From Pyronema omphalodes (Eukaryota; Ascomycota; Pezizomycetes; Pezizales; Pyronemataceae), in NCBI GenBank assembly GCA_024516155.1, contig JAJJXM010000069.1:1-64000 (forward strand): 64,000 bases of DNA, written 5' to 3'. Made by a program: the position numbers and the translations under genes. Numbering within the stretch: the stretch's first letter is position 1; each line of letters starts with the position of its first letter. The notes below the pieces were generated by a model, which ran no database searches, was not told the origin of the DNA, and saw only the letters and a list, made by a program, of their open reading frames with translations. Positions 54,917 through 64,000 of the stretch are shown here, one piece after another.

Positions 54917-55587
54917 TGCGTTGTTGTTCAGTAGTCCTGATTATGTCCTGTGTTGCTGGAGATGTATGATTTGATAAATTCGTTAGAGGTAGTGAAAAAT
55001 GATTAGGATGCAGTAGAGAGAGAGATGATCAGGATGCTGTGGTTGAGTGGTGGGCTGTGCAAATCATACTCCAGCACTCGACCCTTCTGGCTCACATAAA
55101 ATTCGGGCTGCGATTCTGTGATGTAACGGAAGGTTAAATTAGGTAGCCCGGTGGCTTTATTACGACTGTCTTGGAAAATATCTGGGGTATTGCAGATTTA
55201 ACATATTTTTCATCCAGACATGAACTGATTCACCAAACGTTCCAACAAGTGTTCAAACTTCAAACCAGCTTGGACACTAGCTTGGCTCTCTGGTTGCGTC
55301 GCACAGCTGTGCAGACACGAAATACCAGGGAAAAAATCAAACGAAATCAAACACTACTCCAGAATCGCCACAGCGTGACACGAAAAGCAGTCAAACAATG
55401 TTTCCTGAAAGCTGTTTGAGTTCCCGCAACAGGATGAGTGGTTAACGCCGTTTGACAGCATCACAACCCGCAGAGGGCGATAGCCTATCACGTGTGGCTG
55501 CAAAGCCATCTGTCGATGATCACTGATGACTAAGCATATTATATACCGCGCTGGTTGCCGTGGCAATAACCGCGCCCCACCATCTAG
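54917..55587. other. intergenic, partly related to 53.2 kb
   Basis: No gene seen. The phrase GGTAGCCCGGTGGCT here (about 55142) matches GGTAGCCTGGTGGCT near 53280, and a GTTCAAACTT phrase follows both, suggesting an old duplication. Confidence 0.4.
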
Positions 55588-55911
55588 GTGACGCAGGATC
55601 AACACCAGGGCAAGGACCAACCACCAGACTCCACAATATCTGCAACTTCCACTTCCATACTTTTCGAAGAAGCCAATTTTTACATTCTACAGCTGGCGTG
55701 CAACAGGAAACTTTCCGAGCTGAATCAGCCGTCATCCTTTCGTGGCGATGTAATGGAGGTACCAGGCGTGAGTTACTCTTTGTGCTCAGTTGTACAAATA
55801 CTAACCTTTATTCGCCAGAGATTTGAACTGAAGGAAACTGCCCACCCGCCATTATACCCATTTACACCATACGCAATTCCCACTTACGAACAAGCACAAC
55901 AACGCGAATAG
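55588..55911 (+). CDS. 3' part of an unknown spliced gene (tentative)
   Basis: The frame is open from just after CACCATCTAG to the stop at 55909-55911. It contains a very good 51-nt intron (GTGAGT, ATACTAACC branch, CGCCAG) at about 55768-55818. Since 51 is a multiple of three, splicing keeps the frame and links ...E-V-P-G to R-F-E-L-K-E-T-A-H-P-P-L-Y-P-F. The start is not an ATG; an upstream exon ending near 55450-55580 is likely but not found. Around F-Y-I-L-Q-L-A-C-N-R-K-L the sequence looks like a normal globular protein. No family recognised. Confidence 0.4.
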   Translation: MTQDQHQGKDQPPDSTISATSTSILFEEANFYILQLACNRKLSELNQPSSFRGDVMEVPGVSYSLCSVVQILTFIRQRFELKETAHPPLYPFTPYAIPTYEQAQQRE

Positions 55912-56076
55912 TCATGACACTGGGTTTATCTATCAAACTTCGGAAGGCGAACGTTTCTTTACTTCAGTGATTGAGATACGGCATACTCATGATCAGTGGT
56001 TACTGCTGTCACAGTATACTGGTGCCGCAGAAGTTTCTGTTGCGGCCATAAGTGCGCCAGAATATCTAATTCAGTA

Positions 56077-56443
56077 CAGTCGAACCTTTTTATAAGCGTA
56101 CCAACTATAAGATTAACCTCTTCATAAGAGTGCATAGCCGTGGTCCCGACGATTTTTGTATGGGAAATAAGAGTAACCTCGATACTAAAATACTCTTAAG
56201 GAAATGCGAAAAATTGTTAGCATACTCTTAAGATAGAGGTATGGGCGAAGGTGCTGAGCAGGGTATACTCGTGTCAAGGTGGCGCTAATGCACTACCTTG
56301 GGGCTGAGGGGCGGTACACACCACCCCCAGCGCGCCGGGTCTCAAGCGATCACTCGCGCCAAGCCAACCTGTCCCGAAGAGTTTCGTCATTATAAGAGTA
56401 CACCCCTCCGGTCCCAGCGTACTCTTATAAAGAGGTTCGACTG
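56077..56443. mobile_element. pogo-like MITE 1
   Basis: 367 bp with ends CAGTCGAACCTTTTTATAAG / CTTATAAAGAGGTTCGACTG and TA on each side (56075-56076, 56444-56445), the target duplication of Tc1/mariner-pogo elements. No coding capacity. Internal blocks such as GGTCCCGACGATTTTTGTAT recur in MITE 2 (reverse orientation), and several ACTCTTATAA/TTATAAGAGT motifs repeat near both ends. Confidence 0.9.
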
Positions 56444-57074
56444 TATCTTCTTGCACATTGCCACGCTCCCGGAGAAATTTGTCGGAGATGATCTTGCTAA
56501 CCCTTGTAGGCACGTAGCTGTCACAGCAATCTTATCTGCATCACCAGTTTATCTAGGTTAAAATACCTGGCTTGATAAAGCCTGGTGCTGAATATGGTAT
56601 TTCAGTCGCACATTTTTTCCCCTTATGGATATACGTCGGTTCAGGTACAACCCGTTTTCTCTCCTGTTGCACTTGATCATCGACAATATCTCCATCACAC
56701 CACGGTTTACTTACGGAGCTATCAAAATACTACTCGGAGGACTGACAGATTCACTGAAAATAGCCACTTCACGATCGAGTGGTTCGCACATAACACGTCA
56801 AAGGTAGTAACACAATTGCGACATACGAAGATTTCAGGACTAATAATCAGGATATATATTGTATTATTGAACAAATTCTCCTATACGTCTACGTCCGTCT
56901 TATCTTCTCGTATTCTAAACACAGTCTCCAACTTACCTCACCATCGAATGGAACCCTTGCCCTTCGTCGCCACGTTCCTGCCAAGCCAAACCCCACATAT
57001 TCGGCAGCTCCTCGTCTCGCCCCACAATTTCATGCAGGTACCGATCAGAATCAAGCTTCGACCGGGGTGGTTTA
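56444..57074. other. spacer between the two MITEs
   Basis: A 181-codon frame (56585-57130, +) runs across this spacer into MITE 2; it has no domain or splice support and is likely chance. Nothing else is seen. Confidence 0.4.
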
Positions 57075-57440
57075 CAGTCGACTCGGTCTATAAGGGTACG
57101 CCGGGACCGAAAGGGTGTACCCTTATATGATGTATATTCTTAAAGACCGAGGGGCTTGGCACGAGTGATTGATCGAGATGCACAGATCTGGGGTAGTGCG
57201 GAGGTAAGTGGAGTCCTAGCGCCACACAAATTGCACCATAGCCACACAAATTGCACTATAGCCACATCACCAGCTGCCCCACTGTATAAGGGTACCATAC
57301 AACTTTTCGGCATTTTCATAAGGATATTCTAGTACACTGTGATACCCTTAATTCCCATATAAAAACCGTCGGGACCGCGGCAGGTACCCTTCTACAGTGG
57401 GTATTCTTATAGATAGTATCCTTATAACCCGAGTCGACTG
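57075..57440. mobile_element. pogo-like MITE 2
   Basis: 366 bp, ends CAGTCGACTCGGTCTATAAG / CCTTATAACCCGAGTCGACTG, flanked by TA on both sides (57073-57074, 57441-57442). It shares CGGTCCCGACGGTTTTTATA and similar blocks with MITE 1, so the two are diverged members of one family mobilised by a pogo/Fot-type transposase encoded elsewhere. Its centre has a 24-bp tandem repeat (GCCACACAAATTGCACCATA and variants, about 57220-57270). It lies about 90 bp upstream of the next ATG. Confidence 0.9.
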
Positions 57441-57530
57441 TAACAGGGTCTCGCTTAATTCCGCACACGCCCCTTTTCGCCTCCGCATCATGACTTATCG
57501 CGACGCAAGCAAGCACAGCCCTATCGCGCA

Positions 57531-58298
57531 ATGACTTCAGCGACAACATCAATAGCGCAACCAACGCAAGCCGCCACAACTACAATTCCTCCCCCTCCTA
57601 CTGGTATCAGCACCAATCCTGAAAAAGATCCCGAGGTGATATTACAACCTCCTGCCGCCGTTTACCTCTCCCCATCAACCGACCCCGAAAAAAATGCCTC
57701 CCTGATATCCTCCTCACCATCAGAAAAGGATATCCTCGAACGCTCCGCGTACTCCGAACCCACCCTCCCGCTTCGCCCAACCCTGAGAGATCGTTGGAAC
57801 TATCTCCTCCTCCGCATATTTTCTGAGCCATGGTATTACCACCGCCAGCTTACTCGGTCACGACTCGGTATATTCATCGCCGGACTTCTCTTTATCCTAC
57901 TCCTCCTCATTATCACCCTCCCTGCCACCCTCTCCGGAGCACATGGGATCGCAAACCGCGTTTCCCTTCCCCTTGGAAAATCGTTATATCAAGGTGATGG
58001 AACCTACTATATTCCCTCAACAGGCGCATGTGGGATTGTATCAACATCTTCAGAGATGATAGTAGCGATATCACAGTTTGTGTTTGATAGCGCCGGGGTA
58101 GCGAATCCGAATCTCAATCCGTTTTGTGGGAGGAAGATTAGGGTTAGGAGGGCAGGAATGCAAAAGGGAGTTGAGGTTAGGGTCGTGGATAGGTGTGTAG
58201 GTTGCAAAGCTGAGGACTTGGATTTGAGTTTGAGGGCGTTTGAAATGCTTGCGAAGGAGGTGGAGGGACGGGTCAAGGTTGAATGGGCTTGGGTTTAG
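57531..58298 (+). CDS. membrane-anchored double-psi beta-barrel (expansin/RlpA-like) protein
   Basis: 255 residues. An N-terminal cytosolic region (about 110 residues, Thr/Pro/Ser-rich) precedes one membrane helix (L-G-I-F-I-A-G-L-L-F-I-L-L-L-L-I-I-T-L, about 112-132). The barrel follows from G-D-G-T-Y-Y (about 161), with G-A-C-G, N-P-F-C-G-R-K-I-R-V, V-R-V-V-D-R-C-V-G-C and D-L-D-L-S, ending in a final strand R-V-K-V-E-W-A-W-V. The four cysteines and the Asp of D-L-D-L-S fit the DPBB_1 fold of expansin-like and barwin-like proteins acting on the cell wall. As a type II membrane protein the barrel would face the wall. MITE 2 sits in its promoter region. Confidence 0.85.
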   Translation: MTSATTSIAQPTQAATTTIPPPPTGISTNPEKDPEVILQPPAAVYLSPSTDPEKNASLISSSPSEKDILERSAYSEPTLPLRPTLRDRWNYLLLRIFSEPWYYHRQLTRSRLGIFIAGLLFILLLLIITLPATLSGAHGIANRVSLPLGKSLYQGDGTYYIPSTGACGIVSTSSEMIVAISQFVFDSAGVANPNLNPFCGRKIRVRRAGMQKGVEVRVVDRCVGCKAEDLDLSLRAFEMLAKEVEGRVKVEWAWV

Positions 58299-58798
58299 GA
58301 TAAGGATGATGGAGGGGTGTGATTATTAATGATGATACGAGGGGAGGTGAGGGTTGATGTGGGTAATGTTAGTTGTGAACGCTGCAACTCTGCACACTGG
58401 TATCCACAGAGTTATATCAAGATCTGTCGAGAATCAAAAGCAGGACATACAGATTTCCAGACATATTTTGGCATCTTTTAACCCCTCAAGATTTTTATTA
58501 TTGCTAAGCCAGACTCGAAATGGCCGTGAAGAAAAGCGCAGTACCACTTGGATTTATGAAATTTCGGTCTCTGATAATAAAGATAGGCGTGGATCCATTC
58601 ATCATAATGACAGGTGGTGTTGTCATAATTTCGAGTCACACGGAGGGAAAATAAGACTTATGGTTTACTGATGCAGCAACTCACAATAATACCCACAGAC
58701 AGTTATGCGTGTAATTCAACCCAAAAATCCAAAAAATAACAAATACCACATTTCCCAACCTTCACTTACAATAGTGACCTATCCACCAATCCACCAAT
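58299..58798. other. intergenic between convergent genes
   Basis: No gene seen; holds the 3' ends of both neighbours. Confidence 0.5.
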
Positions 58799-59415
58799 CT
58801 AAGAAGAAGCCTTACATCCATTAGGAGTCCTTCCAATCTCCACCCAAGTCTCCCCCCTCGCCTCATCCTGAATCCATCCTTGCACTATATTCCCTTGTTT
58901 ACAGGCATTATAAACTCTTCTTGCCATTTGTCCGATCTCTCTTCTAGTTCTGCAAACATGTGCCTTTCCCTTTATTTTTCGTTGTTCATTAGCAGGGCTT
59001 CATTAATAATCAATTTCAAATCAAGGGAAATAACAACATACCCAAGTATGATACCAAACAGCCGGATGTTGTCCATCATGAACATCACACTCAGCCGTAA
59101 CCCACCCATGTCTATTATCCCGTATAGCATTGGTATTCCAGGTACAGATCTGTTTGTTGGGGTTGTGGTTCATGAGATTGTTGATTACGCCGTTCATGGA
59201 GCCGGAAGGAGCCGCCCAGAGGTCTCGCATGGAGCAGCCGATGGAGGCGCGTTTGTCGAGGAGGGGGTGCGAGGCGATAGGCTCTGGGGATAGGGGAGTG
59301 GAGGTTGCCTGCTGTGGTGTGAGTAATGTGTTGCAGTGGTTCATTGTAATGGTACTTAGGGAAGGTATACCATAGCTGCTACAGAGAGAATCGAGAGCAA
59401 GGTAGTGAATTGCAT
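58799..59415 (-). CDS. small secreted six-cysteine protein (three exons)
   Basis: Exons 59415-59371, 59311-59042 and 58963-58799, all phase 0, give 159 residues. Intron 1 is 59 nt (GTATAC...CCACAG). Intron 2 is 78 nt (GTATGT, GCTAATG branch, GGGAAAG). Exon 1 is a signal peptide (M-Q-F-T-T-L-L-S-I-L-S-V-A-A-M). A propeptide follows, ending in a Kex2-type site L-L-D-K-R. The mature part of about 120 residues has six cysteines (I-G-C, Q-I-C, A-E-C, H-V-C, N-A-C, N-G-C), enough for three disulfides, and five tryptophans. This is the profile of fungal small secreted proteins, including effector candidates, but no family is recognised and no role is claimed. The second acceptor (AAAG) is the weakest point. 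Confidence 0.7.
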
Positions 59416-59607
59416 TTTTGCTGTTGTTTTTACTGTCAGAAGAAGAACTGGTTAAATATTTGAATTGATGACGGTGAAGATGCTATGATAAAGCTGAAGA
59501 TACTGATGTTAAAGCTGATGATGGGAGGAGAAAACTCGGGATATCCAAGGAGCTTTTATACAAGCTTCGGGTCACTTCTAGGCTCTTAATATAGCTTCAT
59601 TCACCGG

Positions 59608-60795
59608 AAGACTCAGCTACGGCAAAGCATCTGTACATGGAGGGACAAAAAATCTTTGCACTTTTAATTTGCATTTGCACTTTTCACTTTTCATCTGTTG
59701 AAACGCAGCAGTGCAACAGAGGAAGAGTGCCCACCTACCAAGATAAATTGTCGCTACAACGACGCAGCCACACCGCTGACTAAAACACTGACAGATGCGC
59801 ATCACAAAATCGCAAGCGCGTACCGCTGCTGCACTGCGCAGAGATGCGGTCTTGCCTCAACACTTGAAAACACAGCGTGATACTTGACTTTGGCGGTGAT
59901 AGATGGATGAAATGTTGAATTTACGTGTTATGTGTTATTTTACAATGTTATACTGTATCTCTATATCTCAGGTTTGTCTTTTCTCCGCGTCATGCACCAG
60001 AGTTTTCTCCACCATGATCTCTACTACCAAGATTGCCACCGCAGAGTGGATACAGGTAAGCAATGCTCCCACTATGGAGGATGACCCGGAAGGAAGAAGA
60101 ATAGGTTGGGAAACACTGATTAAAACTGAGAACGAGCATGAAGCAGTTCTGATCGAACAAGACGTATAATGCTGTAAAAAACAAACACTGAAGACAGATA
60201 CATAATTCAGTACATAGATAGCCGAAGGACAGCAAAAGCGAGAAATGAGTATTGAGCCAGAAAAGCTAAATAGAGGAAGTGAGAGGAAGAAGAGAAAAGG
60301 ATGAGACGAAAACTGAAAAGAGGCGAGTGGAGAAGTTTGAAAAGAAGAGGAAAAAAGGCTAGGGCGAAGTGAGAGAGGCGGAGAGAAGAGAAGCGGAGAT
60401 GAGTGAAACGGAGCGGAGAAAAGAGGAGCGGAGAACAGAGGAGCGGTGAGAAGAGGAGCGGTGAGGAGGGAAGTTGAGCGGTGAGGAGAGAAGGAGAGAG
60501 AAAAGAAGAGCAGAGGAGAGCAGGGGAGGGCTGGGGAGGGCTGGGGATAGCTGGGGAGAGCAGGGTTAGGGTAACCCTAATCAGCAGTGTGGCTGTGTCG
60601 TTGCGTTGCAACAGATGAAACCTGAAAAGTGAAAAGTGCAAATGCAAAGTAAAAATGCAAAGTTTTTTTGTCCCTCCATGTACGAGGTTCCGGACAAAAG
60701 TCATCGTCACCCCGCGCGGCGCTTAGCACAGAAAAGTGACGGTCACTTTTGTCCAGCACCTCGTGCAGATGCGTTGCCGTACTCAGCACGTATGT
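59608..60795. mobile_element. foldback element with long inverted arms
   Basis: Left arm from about 59608 (ACTCAGCTACGGCAAAGCAT, CTGTACATGGAGGGACAAAA, TTTGCATTTGCACTTTTCAC, CATCTGTTG). The right arm is its reverse complement, ending near 60795. Each arm is roughly 100 bp. The interior (about 59710-60580) has a 270-bp purine-only-like strand (GGAGCGGAGAAGAGG repeats, 60243-60545) and GGTTAGGGTAACCCTAA, a palindrome of telomere-type units. The right arm is split by a smaller hairpin insertion (60690-60768). No coding capacity is seen. Superfamily unknown. Confidence 0.7.
60690..60768. repeat. small hairpin inserted in the foldback's right arm
   Basis: About 79 bp with inverted ends: ACGAGGTTCCGGACAAAAGT on one side and ACTTTTGTCCAGCACCTCGT on the other. 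The left arm runs GCATCTGTACATGG without this segment, so it entered the right arm after the foldback formed. Confidence 0.7.
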
Positions 60796-61370
60796 GATAC
60801 AAGATGCCTTCAATACGAGAATACACCGGCTGTGAAGTCAGCGTAGCACGACGTTAGTATTGATCACGAAGTTAATATCCTCAAGGTCACTAAAACGATA
60901 GACTTCTCACTGGCAATAAACCTATCTCGAAGCCTGGAGGACGCATTAACTCCTCTATCTCATACAATCAGCAAAATCTTAAAAATTATCGACACGGCAA
61001 TCCATGACATGGCGTTTTATTAAGAATCCGAGCTGCAACTATAACCGGTAATCAGCAGTACGGACATACATAATCGACGACTCGCTAGATATATAATCTC
61101 GGTGTAGATACCAAATACTTCAGCGGTATAAGTAATTCACCAGTATAAATGATTCACCGGTATAAATGGTTCACCGGTGATTCAGATATATAACCCATCC
61201 ATGATTTAAGGGCCTGTTTGGTGGTACGGAATACGCCGTAGTACAGGCTAATACATGGAAATACATAGATATTTGTATTTTCCGCGCGTTTTGCGGGCCC
61301 ATAGACAGGGAGAATACATTGTATTCAACCTGATTTTGTATTCTATCCAGACCCTAAATACATTTCATGT

Positions 61371-61580
61371 GCCACAGAGTACCACAGAGTACCACAGAGT
61401 ACCACAGAGTACCACAGAGTACCACAGAGTACCACAGAGTACCACAGAGTACCACAGAGTACCACAGAGTACCACAGAGTACCACAGAGTATCACAGAGT
61501 ACCACAGAGTACCACAGAGTATCACAGAGTACCACAGAGTACCACAGAGTACCACAGAGTACCACAGAGTACCACAGAGG
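61371..61580. repeat. 10-bp tandem array (ACCACAGAGT) x 21
   Basis: Twenty-one consecutive 10-bp units with almost no variation: two ATCACAGAGT units, a first unit GCCACAGAGT and a last unit ending GAGG. Because the unit is 10 bp and has no stop in any frame, both strands are open across it; these frames are artefacts. Confidence 0.97.
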
Positions 61581-62837
61581 ACAATAACAAGCAAAAATTT
61601 TCACCACCACCACTAAACCAAATGACGCAACGCGACCCAAAAAAAATCGCGGAACAGCCACCGTGACATCGCCAAATGTGAGGCCGTGATGAAAACTATT
61701 TCCACACATCTTCAACCATCGGTCGCCAATTCAATCCCCACAAATCCTGCAGAACCATTGACAGCTCAGAGTTGATGTTGCCAAACCTACTCCATAATGC
61801 TGGTAATGAAGATATTTCTGACGGGCCCAGGGTGCAGGGTTATGCAAACTACGAGTGATAGAATGTGATTTGAGGCGGATTAGGTGTTCAAACGTCGCGG
61901 CGCCGAGAGAGGTGTTTAGTGGCATAAATAGAGTTGGGTTACTCGCGTTACTGGATGTTACTGGTGGCTGGATGTCAAGAGTTCGGATTCATAGTTCGGG
62001 GAATGTTAGTATTGGGGGGTGGTAGAATAAGGATAGAAAACAGTGGTGGATTGAGACGGTGATCGATGCTGAATTAAGACATGATAGGAGTATCAATGGT
62101 GTAAACTATAATACCTGCCTGGTCCTGCCGTGGGAGTAAAGATATGGAATGATGCAAGATAGGAAAGTGCTGAAATAACTGTTGCTCCTACGGATATTTG
62201 TGATTAACGATAGTTTAAGATACAGAGAATTCTGGAAGCTAGCCCAAGACTCCCAACGAGTCGTGTATACAACTCACACGCGTCAGGCGAGTAGAATAAG
62301 GGACGCGCGGCGAGCGACGGCTGACAGGCGAGACGAGCGAGAAGCAAGAAGGTGACAATCACAAAATAAGCGCAGATGGGAATATTAAGACGTTTCTGTG
62401 ACAGGGTGTAGGGAAAGTACATACAAGGTGAAAATAAAATCTTCGTAGAGAACAGTTTAAAGAGTAGAGCTGTATTCTGCTATCTTAGCACGAGTTCCTG
62501 AACGCTGGGCCAATTCTAGCGTCGCGATGTTGTATTGTATCAGCTACAATCCTCCTCGGAAACAAGAACAGGCTATACAGGGTTTCAAATATTTTTAAGG
62601 CTCAGGATTTTGAAACACAGCTCCGCGTCAGAATTCATAAAGTTAACATGACAAGTTACGTACAACATCAAAACAATAAAACATCAAAGCAATGTACAAC
62701 AAAAAACAGTACAATACAAAATACCAAAACAATGTGCTCGAACTCCTAATCGTCCCTAAAAAACTTTTCAAACTTCCCACAACTACAACTGATCATCCTC
62801 ATGCCTATCTGTGACCTCCTCCAGGCGCTAGCCCCTT
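61581..62837. other. intergenic with a possible exon
   Basis: No complete gene. On the minus strand around 61690-61925, frames encode protein-like sequence (F-E-H-L-I-R-L-K-S and, in another frame, L-Q-D-L-W-G-L-N-W-R-P-M-V-E-D ending at a TAG). An intron might join them, but I found no in-phase pair. Confidence 0.35.
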
Positions 62838-63430
62838 TTAAAACTTTGTCGCATCTAAACTCGGCTTCCATCCGGTCATGAGTTTAAACGCGGCCAACTC
62901 CCTTGCAAAACGTCTGACGGATGCATAATTGGGTGCATAATTGGGTGTAGAATCGGATGAATCGTCGTATACATAGACCGATTCGTAGTCATCGAAACCT
63001 AAATCCATCATGTTAGTAATCACTTGCAATTTCTTGAAAGGTATAATATGTACTGACAACCCATAAAATCCGGTTCATCCTCAGATACAATTTCAGAACT
63101 TTTAAACCCCCGAGAGTGATTCCGGTCGAGTTTAACATATTTCTCAAGAGGAAGCATTTCTAACTTCGGCTTTACCTGTCGTGTCTTGCGAGGTGGGTTG
63201 CGTCTGGGAGGTGGAAGCTTCACGGCGCCGTGATAGTGCTGTGCGCCCTGGTAGTAGGTAGAGGGGCTGTCGGCTGCCATGTGGCGCTGACACGAGGATT
63301 TCATGATGCGGTTGGACGATCGGGAAAGTGGAGTTTTGGTAGGGAGTTCGCGGGGTGCTTTGCGGGGCGCGATTACACGGTGGGATTGGGCACTGGTTTT
63401 AGAAGGGCGTGAATAGATTGCGCGTGCCAT
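62838..63430 (-). CDS. unknown basic protein, two exons
   Basis: Exons 63430-63061 and 62998-62838 join in phase 1 across a 62-nt intron (GTTGTC, ATTACTAACATG branch, GATTTAG); 176 residues. Without splicing the frame ends in unlikely sequence. The first two thirds are basic and Pro/Arg-rich (P-P-P-R-R-N-P-P-R-K-T-R). An acidic-aromatic stretch follows across the splice (S-E-D-E-P-D-F-M-G-F-D-D-Y-E-S-V-Y-V-Y-D-D) and the protein ends with a short helix (F-A-R-E-L-A-A-F-K-L-M-T-G-W). It is probably nuclear or disordered. The family is not recognised. Confidence 0.6.
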
Positions 63431-64000
63431 GGTGTTATTTTTTGTAGGTTAGTATTTGAAGGTGTAGTGAGTGGTGGTTAGTTAGCGATAGTTGTCGAAG
63501 GCTGGCGCAGATGAAAGGTGTGTTCTATGTGCGCTTAGGAAAATGGTGTTGTCCTGGGGAAGGAAGTGCAAGGCGCGGAGAGGGGGATTTATGGGCGGTC
63601 ACAGTTCAGAGTGAATGGCAGCCAGAGGTGCGGCTGGAGCTACCGCTCTAATTTTTGGGTCTTTTAGTTGCCATTCAGTCTGTATTTTGAGGCTTGGGTT
63701 TATGGGCGGTAACTTTGGGGTTAATGTGAGAGTGAGGGGTCGTGATCCCATTTATGATCGCGACAAGGCTGAGCGGATGGCAGTTCAGCAATAGATCTTC
63801 TATAGGGCTATGAATTTTACATCTTGCTTTGTCTTCATTGATGGGAATTTCGTTTTTTAGCATGGTTTTTGAGTAAATTCACGGGTTGAAAGCCGTTAAA
63901 GTGATCGAGTCTCCCAGGTTTTGTCTAGGACACGGGTATCGAAAACGGACTCTGCCTATAAAGCCTCGAGTGAAAGCTCCTCGTACTGATCTTCGAACGC
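63431..64000. other. right edge, no gene seen
   Basis: Promoter side of the gene at 63430. The phrase TTTATGGGCGGT occurs twice (63588 and 63699). Nothing else recognised. Confidence 0.4.

Noticed and set aside
56585..57130. 181-codon plus-strand frame between the MITEs
   Set aside because: It runs into MITE 2 and ends there; no domain, promoter or splice support.
61371..61580. Possible CRISPR-like array
   Set aside because: Units are contiguous with no spacers, and the genome is fungal.
61255..61666. Open frames on both strands across the ACCACAGAGT array
   Set aside because: The 10-bp unit has no stop codon in any frame, so openness is automatic; the conceptual proteins are pure repeats.

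Overview
The window looks like a repeat-rich part of a filamentous ascomycete genome (Pezizomycotina; I cannot name the genus). Three things point there. Introns are short (about 48-145 nt) with GTATGT/GTAAGT donors and CTAAC/CTGAC-type branch sites. Two of four tRNA genes carry small introns. The recognisable families are typical of moulds: a CON-6 conidiation protein, a BBE-type FAD oxidase, a TauD/TfdA dioxygenase, and fungal Ty3/gypsy, hAT, pogo-like and LINE elements. Genes are sparse, separated by long low-information gaps.

Layout. 0.3-10.6 kb is a transposon nest. Two direct copies of a non-coding repeat carrying a GGTGTTTAAA minisatellite bracket a 5'-truncated Ty3/gypsy chromovirus (gag remnant, 1210-codon pol, complete 3' LTR), an inverted partial LTR of the same family, and a LINE ORF1 remnant. 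11.0-16.1 kb has a secreted BBE-like oxidoreductase and two single-pass membrane proteins. 19.5-22.7 kb holds two convergent, diverged paralogues of an unrecognised small protein that share an intron position and phase. 27.1-31.3 kb has a TauD-like dioxygenase and three small unknown genes. 33.2-36.0 kb is a large membrane protein with a 114-residue tandem duplication. 37.6-38.6 kb is a 1005-bp hAT element with a perfect 8-bp target-site duplication. 40-43.4 kb has a CRC (tesmin/TSO1-like) DNA-binding protein and two unknown genes. 45.6-50.0 kb has a four-exon disordered protein and CON-6. 52.1-53.4 kb has diverged tandem repeats. 54.5 kb has a protein with two RanBP2-like zinc fingers. 56.0-57.4 kb has two related 366/367-bp pogo-like MITEs with TA duplications. 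57.5-59.4 kb has an expansin-like double-psi barrel membrane protein and a three-exon small secreted six-cysteine protein. 59.6-61.6 kb has a foldback element with a smaller hairpin nested in one arm, then a 21-copy 10-bp array. 62.8-63.4 kb is a two-exon unknown gene. tRNA genes: Ala(AGC), Ile(AAT), Asp(GTC), Val(CAC).

The genes do not form an operon or an evident biosynthetic cluster. What unites the window is turnover by mobile elements plus lineage-specific small genes. The most novel items are the small paralogue pair, the six-cysteine secreted protein, the near-palindromic LTR structure and the nested foldback. Exon structures were read by eye from splice consensus and reading phase; transcripts would be needed to confirm them.
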